Below are positions 16,827-25,039 of a stretch of DNA of 64,000 bases, piece after piece. The stretch is from JADKAV01 sp963704075. GTDB taxonomy: Bacteria > Actinomycetota > Actinomycetes > S36-B12 > UBA10799. Numbering within the stretch: position 1 is the stretch's first letter; every line of letters begins with the position of its first letter. The notes below the pieces were generated by a model. The model worked only from the letters and a program-made list of their open reading frames with translations. It ran no database searches and was not told the DNA's origin. The position numbers and the translations under genes are program-made. The stretch lies in contig CAVPGV010000003.1 of the NCBI GenBank assembly GCA_963704075.1, forward strand, positions 1 to 64,000, written 5' to 3'.

Positions 16827-17639
16827 TCAGCGGCGGGTCCCAGTACGACTGGGGCCCGTTGTTGTTTGGAGCGGAAGCCCCGATCCGCCGCCGTGTGGTT
16901 GCTCCCGGACCTGCGGCAGGCGGCAGTCGCACTGATCATTCACCGACCACACCCTCCACATCGGACCCGGCTTCATCGGGTCATAGATCATCTCGAGCCC
17001 GACCGTCGTCGGGTCTTCGGCGATCAGGATGATCGCCCCGGCGGCCTGGACCAGTTGCGCGCTGTCCGACCACGTCGGCACGGACGTGGCCTGTGCGACC
17101 AGCGTCGTCCACGCCGGATCCATCTGCGACCAAGCCCGGTCGATGCATCGGGGGCACGGACCCCGGGTGTTGTCCAGAACCGGCCCAACATGCACGGCTC
17201 GGGCTTCGAACCACACCGGGACAAGTCTGCGAACCGGGTCGGGAGCCCCCAGCAGAGACGGCAGTTGCCCCTGCGGGAACACCACGACCTCCGCGCCAGG
17301 ATCGATTTCCGCCCCCGCGGCTTCCAGCGCCTTCGCCAACGGTTCCTCCAAGAGCCCGCAGGGATGGATCCGCATGGTGACGCGGGGCTCGACCAGTTCG
17401 ACCAGCCCCGCACTCTTCAACCGGTCCAGTGTGCTGGCGGCCCGCGCCCGCGGTATGCCAGCACGCCCCGCGGCCTCGATCAGGGATCGACGCGAACTGC
17501 GGCCATCGATCGCCCGTAGCCACCCGGGAAAGGTGGCGGGGGCATCCTCGAGACTCACCGCATGTAGACCCCAGCCGATCTGCAACACGGTCTCCTCACG
17601 CCACGCGACCAGCGGATTCCCGACCAGTTTCGGATTCAT
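16827..17639 (-). CDS. TOMM leader-peptide-binding-like / ThiF-family related protein
   Basis: 270 residues. It resembles the 'TOMM precursor leader peptide-binding' proteins found beside ABC1 kinases in actinobacteria. An N-terminal winged-helix-like part (RSLIEAAGRAGIPRARAAST) precedes a Rossmann-like part (AEIDPGAEVVVFPQG, VWFEARAVHVGPVLDN). A RGPCPRCIDRAW segment could be part of a metal site. No cyclodehydratase, dehydrogenase or precursor peptide gene is nearby, so a role in peptide modification is unproven. The ATG at 17639 (MNPKLVGNPLVAWRE) fits the family start. The last codons overlap the terminator of the convergent DUF5679 gene. Confidence 0.65.
   Translation of the reverse strand: MNPKLVGNPLVAWREETVLQIGWGLHAVSLEDAPATFPGWLRAIDGRSSRRSLIEAAGRAGIPRARAASTLDRLKSAGLVELVEPRVTMRIHPCGLLEEPLAKALEAAGAEIDPGAEVVVFPQGQLPSLLGAPDPVRRLVPVWFEARAVHVGPVLDNTRGPCPRCIDRAWSQMDPAWTTLVAQATSVPTWSDSAQLVQAAGAIILIAEDPTTVGLEMIYDPMKPGPMWRVWSVNDQCDCRLPQVREQPHGGGSGLPLQTTTGPSRTGTRR
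16835..16867 (+). terminator. intrinsic terminator after DUF5679 gene
   Basis: GGGTCCCAG and CTGGGGCCC form a nine-pair stem (one G-U) around TACGA, followed by GTTGTTGTTT. It overlaps the last codons of the convergent gene. Confidence 0.8.
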
Positions 17640-17746
17640 GACCGCGATGATCGCGCAGGGGTCCTGTGGATCGTTGCCGCGCTCCACAGGGCGGCTGTGC
17701 TATCGGCCGGTGGTGCTCACCACGGATGCGGGGCAGAATCACAGGT

Positions 17747-19069
17747 ATGGCCAACGATCCCGGCGCGATACCCAAGCGAGCTGTCGCTCGCACCGCGCGC
17801 ATGGCCTCACTGCCCCTCGGCTACGCAGGTCGCACGGCGTTGGGGGTAGGAAAACGCATCGGTGGGAAACCCGCCGAGGCGGTCGCGACCGAGATTCAGA
17901 TGCGTACGGCCGAACAGATGTTCCGGGTGCTCGGCGAACTCAAGGGCGGGGCTATGAAGTTCGGCCAGGCTCTGAGCGTCTTCGAAGCCGCCCTCCCCGA
18001 GGAGGTGGCGGGCCCCTATCGCGCCACGCTGACACGCCTGCAAGATGCGGCACCACCAATGCCCGCCCAAACCGTGCACGATGTCCTCGCCGACCAGTTG
18101 GGCTCCGACTGGCGTGAGCGCTTCAGCGAGTTCGACGACGATCCGGCTGCTGCCGCGTCGATCGGCCAGGTGCACAAGGCGGTGTACCGGGACGGCCGTG
18201 AGGTGGCGGTCAAGATCCAGTACCCGGGTGCGGGCAAGGCACTCATGGCCGACCTGAACCAGGTGTCTCGCATGGGACGAATGTTCGCCGGCATGGTCCC
18301 CGGGATGGACATCAAACCGTTGCTCGACGAGTTGAAGGCACGGGTCGCCGAGGAACTGGACTACCTGCGCGAGTCCGAGTCACAGCGAGCGTTCGCGGTT
18401 GCGTTCGAGGGCGACCCAGATTTCCGGATTCCCCACATCCTCGCTGCCGCTCCGTTGGTCCTGGTCAGCGAATGGGTGGATGGCATCGGACTGTCGCACA
18501 TCATCGCCGACGGAACCCGCGAGGAGCGCGATCGTTATGGAACCCTCTACAACCGGTTCCTGCTTGCCGGACCTGCACGTGCCCACCTCCTGCACGCAGA
18601 TCCTCACCCGGGCAACTACCGGATAACCGAGGACGGCAAACTGGCCGTCCTGGACTTCGGCGCGGTCGCGCATCTACCCGATGGGCTCCCGTCGGCCATG
18701 GGTCAATTGCTTCGGATCGCGATGCTCGAGGATGCCGGCGGCGTCCTGGAAGGCCTGCGCGAGGAAGGTTTCATCAAGCCCAACATCACCCTCGACGCGC
18801 AGGCATTGCTCGACTACCTCACTCCCTTGGTCGAACCCGCCCGGTACGAGACGTTCCATTACACCCGGGAGTGGCTGCGCGGCGAATTCATGCGGATGAA
18901 GGATCCGCGCAGCGAGGAGTTCACGATCGGCTTCAAACTGAACCTGCCACCCAACTATCTGCTCATCCACCGCGTGTGGCTCGGTTCAGTCGGCGTGCTG
19001 TGCCAACTCGACGCCAACGTCGCTTCACGATCCGAAATCGAGCGCTGGGTTCCCGGGTTCGTGGTCTAG
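17747..19069 (+). CDS. ABC1/AarF (UbiB) family atypical kinase
   Basis: 440 residues. Hallmarks of the ABC1 family are seen: KGGAMKFGQALS (the KxGQ motif that replaces a normal P-loop), AAASIGQVHKAVYRDGREVAVKIQYPG (Ala-rich nucleotide loop and catalytic Lys) and LHADPHPGNYRI with LDFGAV (catalytic loop and DFG). Orthologous in position to Rv3197. Members act in isoprenoid or quinone-lipid homeostasis and may be ATPases rather than protein kinases. The ATG lies seven bases after CAGAAT. Divergent from the TOMM-like gene with 107 bp between starts, a pairing repeated in other actinobacteria. Confidence 0.92.
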   Translation: MANDPGAIPKRAVARTARMASLPLGYAGRTALGVGKRIGGKPAEAVATEIQMRTAEQMFRVLGELKGGAMKFGQALSVFEAALPEEVAGPYRATLTRLQDAAPPMPAQTVHDVLADQLGSDWRERFSEFDDDPAAAASIGQVHKAVYRDGREVAVKIQYPGAGKALMADLNQVSRMGRMFAGMVPGMDIKPLLDELKARVAEELDYLRESESQRAFAVAFEGDPDFRIPHILAAAPLVLVSEWVDGIGLSHIIADGTREERDRYGTLYNRFLLAGPARAHLLHADPHPGNYRITEDGKLAVLDFGAVAHLPDGLPSAMGQLLRIAMLEDAGGVLEGLREEGFIKPNITLDAQALLDYLTPLVEPARYETFHYTREWLRGEFMRMKDPRSEEFTIGFKLNLPPNYLLIHRVWLGSVGVLCQLDANVASRSEIERWVPGFVV

Positions 19070-19088
19070 CCACGCCTTCCCGTCGACT

Positions 19089-20320
19089 TCAGGGTGGTCC
19101 GCGGGTGTGGGTGATGACGGGGATGGTGTGGGTGTCCATGGTGATGGTGTAGCGGCCCAGGTGTAGGTCGTGATGGCATCGCGAACAAAGCAGGGCGAGG
19201 TTTGACAGGTCGGTGCGGCCGCCGTTTTTCCAGTGGTGGATGTGGTGGGCCTGGCAGTACCGGGATGCCCGTCCGCAGCGGATGCAGCCGCGGTCTCTGG
19301 CGATCAGCGCGGCCCATTGCGCGGCGGAGGCCCGGCGTCTGGTGCGTCCCAGCGCCAGCGGCACGAAGCTGCCTTTGACGTTCAGCCCGAAGATCACGGT
19401 GCACGCCGCGGCACATGACAACAGATCGAAGCTGTCAGCCCCCAGCGGGGTGCCGTCGGTCAGGGTCGCCCCCGCCCCGGCGGGCAGGTTCTCCAGGTCG
19501 ACCAGGATGGTCACTGCGGACACTCCCAGCGGGCCGGTGGTTGGCCGCCGCGGCGGTGGCCATGTCGGCCAGGGCGTCGGCGCGGCGCTGGGCCGGGGTG
19601 GTGGTGTCGTGGGTGTCCGGCGGGCGGGTGAACGCGGCCAGGGTTTCGGCCAGGATCGCCCCGTCGACCTCGTCGAGCAGCCCGGTGATCGCCCACATCC
19701 CGTTGGCCCGCGCGGACAGCCGCAGGCTGCGTTTGGCGCGTTGCTGCTCGATCGGTCAGGTCCAGGTGGGTCGGGTTGTGGGCGTCGGCCACGGTCTGTA
19801 ACACCCGGCGCACCTCGCAGGCGTCGGTGAGTTTGGCCAGGGCGACCACCGCCGGTTCCGCGGCGGGGAAGTCGTCGATGTGCGGGGCCGCGGCCAGGAT
19901 CTGATGGACATGCAACCCCGAAATGGCACCCGCGGCCCACGCCTCGGCCACTACCGGCAGGTCGTGTAACTGCTGGGCGGTGTTCACCATCCCCGACCCG
20001 ACCGCGACCGGGGCGTTGGTGGCGGTCGCCACCAGCGTGCCGGTGGTCCCGGCGCCCAGCACCCGGGAATCCCCGGCGACATCGGCGGCGCCGGCCAGAC
20101 CGGTCAGATACGCCTCCAGGCGGTTACGCAGCCGGGCGGTGACCGCCAGGGCGGCGGCGCGTTCCTCCGCACACAGCAGGTCCGGATCCGGCAGCGCATC
20201 AATATCGTCGTTGATCTGGTCGAACCCGGCCGGGGCGGTCGTCGGCAAGCACCCGCGGATCCGGGCCCGGCGGTGCGCCGCCCGCGACACATCAAAAAAC
20301 GACGACGAAGAACCAGCCAT
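19089..20320 (-). pseudogene. DUF222 / HNH endonuclease (13E12 type), two frameshifts
   Basis: About 410 residues if two frameshifts are repaired. The N-terminal DUF222 part runs from the ATG at 20320 (MAGSSSSFFD) to about 19753. There an extra G shifts the frame, and IEQQRAKRSLRLSA continues in another frame. At about 19532 an extra C shifts it again, and PLGVSAVTILVDLENLPAG continues to an intact HNH domain (CIRCGRASRYC, HHIHHWKNGGRTD, LCSRCHHDLH). Such genes are multicopy and transferable in actinobacteria. It may be genuinely decaying or carry sequencing indels. It sits between the ABC1 kinase and whiB7, which are adjacent in mycobacteria, so it belongs to an inserted islet. Confidence 0.85.
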
Positions 20321-20433
20321 AGCGCACCCCCGATCGCCACACGATTCTTGAATGTCGAATCGGCAAGGCCCGATGCCCCACCGCGACGTCACGAGCGAAC
20401 AACCACGAACAACCAGGAACTACCAGCTATCGA

Positions 20434-20490
20434 TCACACCGTAAACCGGACCTACGACATCCCCCCGGCACGTATTCACACCGTAAACCG
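20434..20490. repeat. direct repeat of 15 bp, 42-bp period
   Basis: TCACACCGTAAACCG occurs at 20434-20448 and 20476-20490, about four helical turns apart, upstream of the HNH gene start at 20320. It could be a paired operator. On the plus strand the copies are also in phase (42 bp is 14 codons) in a reading frame containing two HTVNR peptides. Confidence 0.75.
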
Positions 20491-20537
20491 ACCCTTTGAC
20501 ACAACGGTCGCAGCCGATGTGCGCGAACCTCCGCCAA

Positions 20538-22370
20538 CTACCGGCGCAGTCGCACCGTGGGACTGGTTCCGCCGATCAGGCCGTACTTGTCTTTGACCAC
20601 CACGCGGTAGCGACCCTGCGGAAGATTGACGATCCGCTTCTTGGAGGTCGCTCTGAACGTCCCCAACTTGCGCCACTTCTTCGCTCCTGAGCCCTGCCGC
20701 TTGGCCTTTGGGCGGACCTTGTGGACCTGGAACTTCCAGGAACGGCTTCCCTTCAGGTAATGGTTGACCTTCACCCGGATCTTGCTGCGCCGTTGCACGG
20801 CCTTGATCACTGGCAGCGCGGCACCTTGGGCCATGAAGTCCTGCGGCGTGGGGGTGACCGTTCTGGAAGCGATCACACCGCCGTCATTCGCACGATTGCG
20901 AAACGCCCGGTCTGCCATGAAATCGCAGTCCTGCTTGGAAATGGCGGTGGTCGCGTACTCGTTGTGGTGAACGCTTGCCGGAAGCGCCGGATACAACCTC
21001 CATGCTGCGTTCTTGCCGGAGACCGCGGAATAGGTCGGATATTTTCCGTAGTACCGGTTCACGTGAGCGAAGATGATCAACCGATAGCACTCCATGGGCT
21101 GGTTTGTCAGGGTCCCGGAGAAGATATGGTCCCAGGTGTCGTCCTTGATCCATTGCCACCGCGCGCTCTTGGAGTTCAATCCGCGCAGGAAACCGGTCAG
21201 CGTCTTGGACGTCTTCGGGTCGAATCCACCAGGCCCTGCATAGAGCCCGGTCAGGTCGGCCTGTGAGGGCAGTTGCCAATCGCCGTACGTCAAGGTCTTG
21301 GCCTTGTTCATGGCTGCCACGGTGCCGTCCACGCCATATGGGGAGCCTGGCGTGCCCGAAACCTGGCCGCTGCGCTCGGCCGGCAACCACATGAGTTTGC
21401 CGTTCGTCGTCTTCCGGTCCGACTGCGGCGCACCGACGTCGATGACGACATCGTCCGGGATCGGATCCGGAAGGTTGCGCTGTTCAGCCTTGCGCCAACC
21501 CTGGTACTTGTCCACGATGCTCTGGGCGGTCTTGCGATTCTCGCTGACATACCGCTCGACCTGGATCCACACCGCGAACGCCTCGATGTCGGCCAACGCC
21601 TCGTACAGGGAAAGCAACTCCTGCGACTGTGCCGATGTGAGATAGCGGTTCGTACTCATCAGGACCCGACCTTTGGCCTTAAGCACCGAGGTCGCTTCGC
21701 TGGGGACGAGGAAATCGTGGACGTTGTTGGCCAGCGGTCCGTACACCGCGTTGTTCGCGTCGTACAGGGAGATGAAACGCGTTCGCGCGGCGGCCAGCTT
21801 CTTCTCAGCGTCGGTGGTGTCCTGTTTGGCTTCGCGAGCCTGGGCCAGTTCGGTGGCCGCGTCGACCACTGGCTGGAAGACGTTGTCGTACAGGTCGCGG
21901 ATCTGGTTGCCATGGGTGCGCAAGTCGCGCAACTGGGCGGACAACTCTCCTTGGGCCACGTCCGCGGTCAGGGAGTCCACACTGGCTTGGACCTGTGTGA
22001 TCTGTTGGGAGATCTGGTCGAGTTTCTGGCTGATCTCGTTGAGCTTGTCCAGCGTGGGGTTGGGAAACAGATCGCTGAAGCCGATGGCGTCCATGACCCA
22101 ACTTGCCGCCTTGCCAGCTGCGGCACCGGCGATCTTCTCCGCGAGCCACTTGGCGATGGGACCGGCTTCCGGGGGAAGTCCGGACATCTGGGCATCCGTT
22201 GCCAGTACGGGGGAAACCTGGGCCGATACCGCAGCCGGCTGGGCGGAGGCCGGCGGCGCGGCTGCCAACGGAATCGTCAAGGACACCGCGACAGCCGCAC
22301 CCACGACACTTAGCCAGCGAGATCTCCTCGAGCGCGCGAGGGGCTGGGCCGCTTCATGATCGATGTGCAT
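20538..22370 (-). CDS. large secreted protein with helical region, unknown function
   Basis: 610 residues. A Sec signal peptide covers about 1-43 (hydrophobic core ending in PASAQP). A helix-rich segment follows, with heptad-like ISQKLDQISQQITQVQASVD (about 113-132) and more helices to about 290. In the middle, TYGDWQLPSQADLTGLYAG resembles the WRLPT...EL...L motif of DUF1566-type domains. The last 90 residues form a basic all-beta module (VNLPQGRYRVVVKDKYG) like repeat modules of other actinobacterial exoproteins. Possible roles include an adhesin, a pore-forming-like helical protein or a hydrolase; none is proven. A GAGGG lies seven bases before the ATG. Confidence 0.8.
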   Translation of the reverse strand: MHIDHEAAQPLARSRRSRWLSVVGAAVAVSLTIPLAAAPPASAQPAAVSAQVSPVLATDAQMSGLPPEAGPIAKWLAEKIAGAAAGKAASWVMDAIGFSDLFPNPTLDKLNEISQKLDQISQQITQVQASVDSLTADVAQGELSAQLRDLRTHGNQIRDLYDNVFQPVVDAATELAQAREAKQDTTDAEKKLAAARTRFISLYDANNAVYGPLANNVHDFLVPSEATSVLKAKGRVLMSTNRYLTSAQSQELLSLYEALADIEAFAVWIQVERYVSENRKTAQSIVDKYQGWRKAEQRNLPDPIPDDVVIDVGAPQSDRKTTNGKLMWLPAERSGQVSGTPGSPYGVDGTVAAMNKAKTLTYGDWQLPSQADLTGLYAGPGGFDPKTSKTLTGFLRGLNSKSARWQWIKDDTWDHIFSGTLTNQPMECYRLIIFAHVNRYYGKYPTYSAVSGKNAAWRLYPALPASVHHNEYATTAISKQDCDFMADRAFRNRANDGGVIASRTVTPTPQDFMAQGAALPVIKAVQRRSKIRVKVNHYLKGSRSWKFQVHKVRPKAKRQGSGAKKWRKLGTFRATSKKRIVNLPQGRYRVVVKDKYGLIGGTSPTVRLRR

Positions 22371-22490
22371 TGTGCGGCCCTCTGTTCGGATGCTCCCTCG
22401 TAAGCGGCCAACGATACGCTGTGCCCCGCTCGTACCCGGATCAGCGCGAGCACCGTTCGCTATTCGGGGCGCCGCCGCGAATTCGTCCGG

Positions 22491-22790
22491 TCAGACGGAT
22501 GTCAGCACCGCATCGATCCTGTGTCGCATCTGGATCTGCAACTGCGCATCGAGCACCGCCGCGTTCTTGGGCGGTCGGCCGTTGCGCTTCGGGGAGGGCA
22601 CCGGCAAGCCGGCGAGGAACAACTCCCCTCCCCACACCCCACAGGTCTCGGCGCGTTCCAACGCCCCCCGCAAGCACTCGCGCCGCATCGGACAGCCCAC
22701 GCACAGCGCGCGGGCACGGTCGATCTCGTCGGCGACGTCTGAGAACCACAGGTCCGCTGGACCGGTCGCACAGGGAATGCCGACAGTCAT
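22491..22790 (-). CDS. whiB7: WhiB7-like transcriptional regulator
   Basis: 99 residues. The four Fe-S ligands are Cys7, Cys30, Cys33 and Cys39 (C...CxxCx5C). The sigma-A-contacting turn GVWGGE follows, then an AT-hook-like KRNGRPPKNAA. WhiB7 normally has RGRP; here the first Arg is Asn. A 21-residue tail follows the hook. WhiB7 binds sigma-A and activates intrinsic antibiotic-resistance genes and itself. Position between the ABC1 kinase and uvrD2 is as in M. tuberculosis. A strong ribosome site (TGGAGGTGA) precedes the ATG. The upstream leader carries a uORF and a terminator, so control by attenuation is expected. Confidence 0.9.
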   Translation of the reverse strand: MTVGIPCATGPADLWFSDVADEIDRARALCVGCPMRRECLRGALERAETCGVWGGELFLAGLPVPSPKRNGRPPKNAAVLDAQLQIQMRHRIDAVLTSV

Positions 22791-22812
22791 TTCTCACCTC
22801 CAATCGAACGAA

Positions 22813-22843
22813 CAAAAAGGCCGCGGCATGTGCGCCGCGGCCT
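22813..22843 (-). terminator. intrinsic terminator in the whiB7 leader (attenuator)
   Basis: On the minus strand AGGCCGCGGC and GCCGCGGCCT make a perfect 10-bp stem around a six-base loop, followed directly by TTTTTG. It lies after the uORF and before the whiB7 ribosome site, so it would stop transcription before whiB7 unless overridden. Confidence 0.9.
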
Positions 22844-22863
22844 GAAGATCTGGAAATCGGAAT

Positions 22864-22929
22864 CTACCCGGGACGCACCGCACGATCGGCAGCCGCGAAG
22901 GCCGCCACGAAGAATGTGTTCTTGACCAT
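22864..22929 (-). CDS. whiB7 leader peptide (uORF)
   Basis: 21 codons beginning MVKNTFFVAA and ending at TAG, with an AGGAGG ribosome site five bases before the ATG. It is 73 bases upstream of whiB7. Ribosome stalling here, for example by ribosome-targeting antibiotics, would be expected to alter folding of the leader and relieve the downstream terminator, as established for mycobacterial and Streptomyces whiB7/wblC. The second half is Ala/Arg-rich. Confidence 0.8.
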   Translation of the reverse strand: MVKNTFFVAAFAAADRAVRPG

Positions 22930-22959
22930 CGCTGCCTCCTCTCGAGAACGTCCTCGGTC

Positions 22960-22988
22960 AGGGTACGTGCTTCAGCCTGGCTGGGCAA
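22960..22988 (-). promoter_or_regulatory. putative whiB7 promoter
   Basis: TTGCCC (22983-22988, read on the minus strand) and TACCCT (22960-22965) are separated by 17 bp. The start site would fall about 24 bases before the uORF. The -35 lies inside the last codons of uvrD2. Confidence 0.6.
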
Positions 22989-24978
22989 CCGGGTTTCTGG
23001 CCACAATGTCCAGCAGTTCGTCGGCATGCTCGGCGACGACGGACTTGTGGATCCCCTTGACCGACGCCAGCGCCTTCCGGTCGGCCGGCCGGGCCCTGGC
23101 GATCCCCACCAGGACGGCGTCAGTCGCGACCAGGAAGGCCGGGATCGCCTTCCCCGTGGCCGCCCGGCGCTGCGCGACGACGCGGCTGCGCCAGCCGCGG
23201 AGATCCTCGAACAGCTCAGCTGGGACGTCGCTGGGACACGAACTGCATGTCCCGCGGGCACGTTCCAGACCGGCGGCGAGCCGTTTGCCGCAGACCCTGC
23301 ACCCAGGTGCCTCTGCCGCCGCCCGTTTGGCGACGGGTTGGGGCCGGTGGCCCTCCGGCAGGAACCGCGACGGCTGCCGGTTCTCGCGCCGGGAGCCGGC
23401 ATGGGCGTAGGACAATTCCAGGATGTCCCTGGCACGAGTGACCCCCACGTAAAACAGTCGCCGCTCCTCCTCCACGTCGACCATCTCTCCCTGGTAGCGC
23501 AGAGGCAGCCCTCCCTCGTGCAGGCCGGGCATGAAGACCGCGTCCCACTCCAGGCCCTTGGCCGAGTGAAGGGAGGCCAGGGTGACCGCAGCTGCCACGG
23601 GGGCGTCGTCGTTCTCGGCCCGCTCGTCGAGGTCGGCCACCATGGACTCGAGGCTGTCGTGACTGCGAGCCAGGCCGACCAGGGCGGCCAGCGACTCCCA
23701 CTCTTCGCGTTGTGCTTGGCCCAGGGGCGGGGTCGGGGTGTAGCCGACGGGCTCCAAGGCCGCGGCCACCCGCTCGGCGACGTCGCCGGATCCAGGCTGC
23801 TTGGCCGCGACCCGCAAGAGGGACACCGCACGCTTGACCTCGGGGCGCTGCATGAAACGCGCACTGCCCCGGACCGTGTACGGGATGCCCACGGCCTGTA
23901 GCTCACGTTCGAACCTGGCCGTCGCCGAGTTGATCCGGACCAGAATGGCGATCTGCTCGGCAGGTGTCTTGGCGATCAGGCGTTTGATGGCATCGGCGAC
24001 ACCGGCGGCCTCCGCCTGCTCGGTCTCGTACACGCGGGTGTTCACCGCAGCCACCGGGGCGCGCTGCGACTTCAGCAGCAGGCGCTGGCGGACATCGCCG
24101 TCGGCCAGCACCGCATTGGCAAGGTCGATGATCTGCGGAGAGCAACGGTACGACCGGGTGAGTTGTAGAAGTGTCGCCTCGGGCCACCGGTTGCCGAAGC
24201 CGAGCAAATACTCGCTGGTGGCTCCGGCGAAGGTGTAGACGGTCTGCGACGGGTCGCCCACAACGCACAACTCGTCACGGTCGCCGAGCCATCCCTCGAG
24301 CACCTGCTGCTGCAAGGGCGAAACGTCCTGGTACTCGTCGACGGTCAGCCAGCGGCACCACTGCCGCACCTGTTCGGCCACCGCAAGGTTGTCCCGGATC
24401 AGCCCGGCGTTGAGCAGCAGGATGTCCTCGAAGTCGACCAGTCCGGCGGCAGCCTTGGCGTCCTCGTAACCCTGGTAGACCTCCTCGAGGCGCTCGGCCA
24501 GGACACCTTGCGCCCCCACCTCCTGGGGACCGAGACCGATCGCCTTGGCGCGCTCGATCTCGCTGGTCACGTCGCGACGGCCGGCATCGTCAAGTTTGAT
24601 GCCAGCCCGGGTCAAGGCCGCCGATACCAGACCGATCTTGGAGGCCTGGATTCGTGGCATCTGACCGCCGACCGCGCGCGGCCACATCCAGCGCAGTTGC
24701 CGCAAGGCTTCGGAGTGCACCGTGCGAACCCTCACGTCGTTCACGCCCATGGCACGCAGCCTGCGACTGAACTCCCCGGCTGCCCTGGTCGTGAACGTGA
24801 CGACCAACGTCCGGCGGGGATCCATCACGCCAGTGGCGACGCCGTAGGCCACTCTGTGGGTCAGCGCGCGCGTCTTGCCCGTACCGGCACCGGCCAGCAC
24901 CGCCACCGGTCCGGAGGTGGCGACGGCGACGGCCCGCTGGTCGGGGTCCAACGGGTCCAGAATCTCCTCAGGCTCCAC
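22972..24978 (-). CDS. uvrD2: ATP-dependent DNA helicase UvrD2
   Basis: 668 residues, superfamily 1A. Motifs include Walker A AGAGTGKT, WLTVDEYQDVSPLQQQVLEGW (motif II) and GDPSQTVYTFAGA (motif III), with LHSAKGLEWDAVF and YVGVTRARDIL toward the end. The C-terminal signature of UvrD2 is present: a tetracysteine zinc motif (CRVCGKRL...CSSC) and an HRDC domain ending at VARNPVAQPG. UvrD2 unwinds 3'-tailed DNA and is essential in mycobacteria. A GTG start lies six bases after GAGGAT. It is immediately upstream of whiB7, whose promoter overlaps its 3' end. Confidence 0.93.
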   Translation of the reverse strand: MEPEEILDPLDPDQRAVAVATSGPVAVLAGAGTGKTRALTHRVAYGVATGVMDPRRTLVVTFTTRAAGEFSRRLRAMGVNDVRVRTVHSEALRQLRWMWPRAVGGQMPRIQASKIGLVSAALTRAGIKLDDAGRRDVTSEIERAKAIGLGPQEVGAQGVLAERLEEVYQGYEDAKAAAGLVDFEDILLLNAGLIRDNLAVAEQVRQWCRWLTVDEYQDVSPLQQQVLEGWLGDRDELCVVGDPSQTVYTFAGATSEYLLGFGNRWPEATLLQLTRSYRCSPQIIDLANAVLADGDVRQRLLLKSQRAPVAAVNTRVYETEQAEAAGVADAIKRLIAKTPAEQIAILVRINSATARFERELQAVGIPYTVRGSARFMQRPEVKRAVSLLRVAAKQPGSGDVAERVAAALEPVGYTPTPPLGQAQREEWESLAALVGLARSHDSLESMVADLDERAENDDAPVAAAVTLASLHSAKGLEWDAVFMPGLHEGGLPLRYQGEMVDVEEERRLFYVGVTRARDILELSYAHAGSRRENRQPSRFLPEGHRPQPVAKRAAAEAPGCRVCGKRLAAGLERARGTCSSCPSDVPAELFEDLRGWRSRVVAQRRAATGKAIPAFLVATDAVLVGIARARPADRKALASVKGIHKSVVAEHADELLDIVARNPVAQPG

Positions 24979-25039
24979 TCGTCGATCCTCACACCCACCC
25001 GGGACATCGACACAGCCCGGTCCACGACCGGACGTGAAA

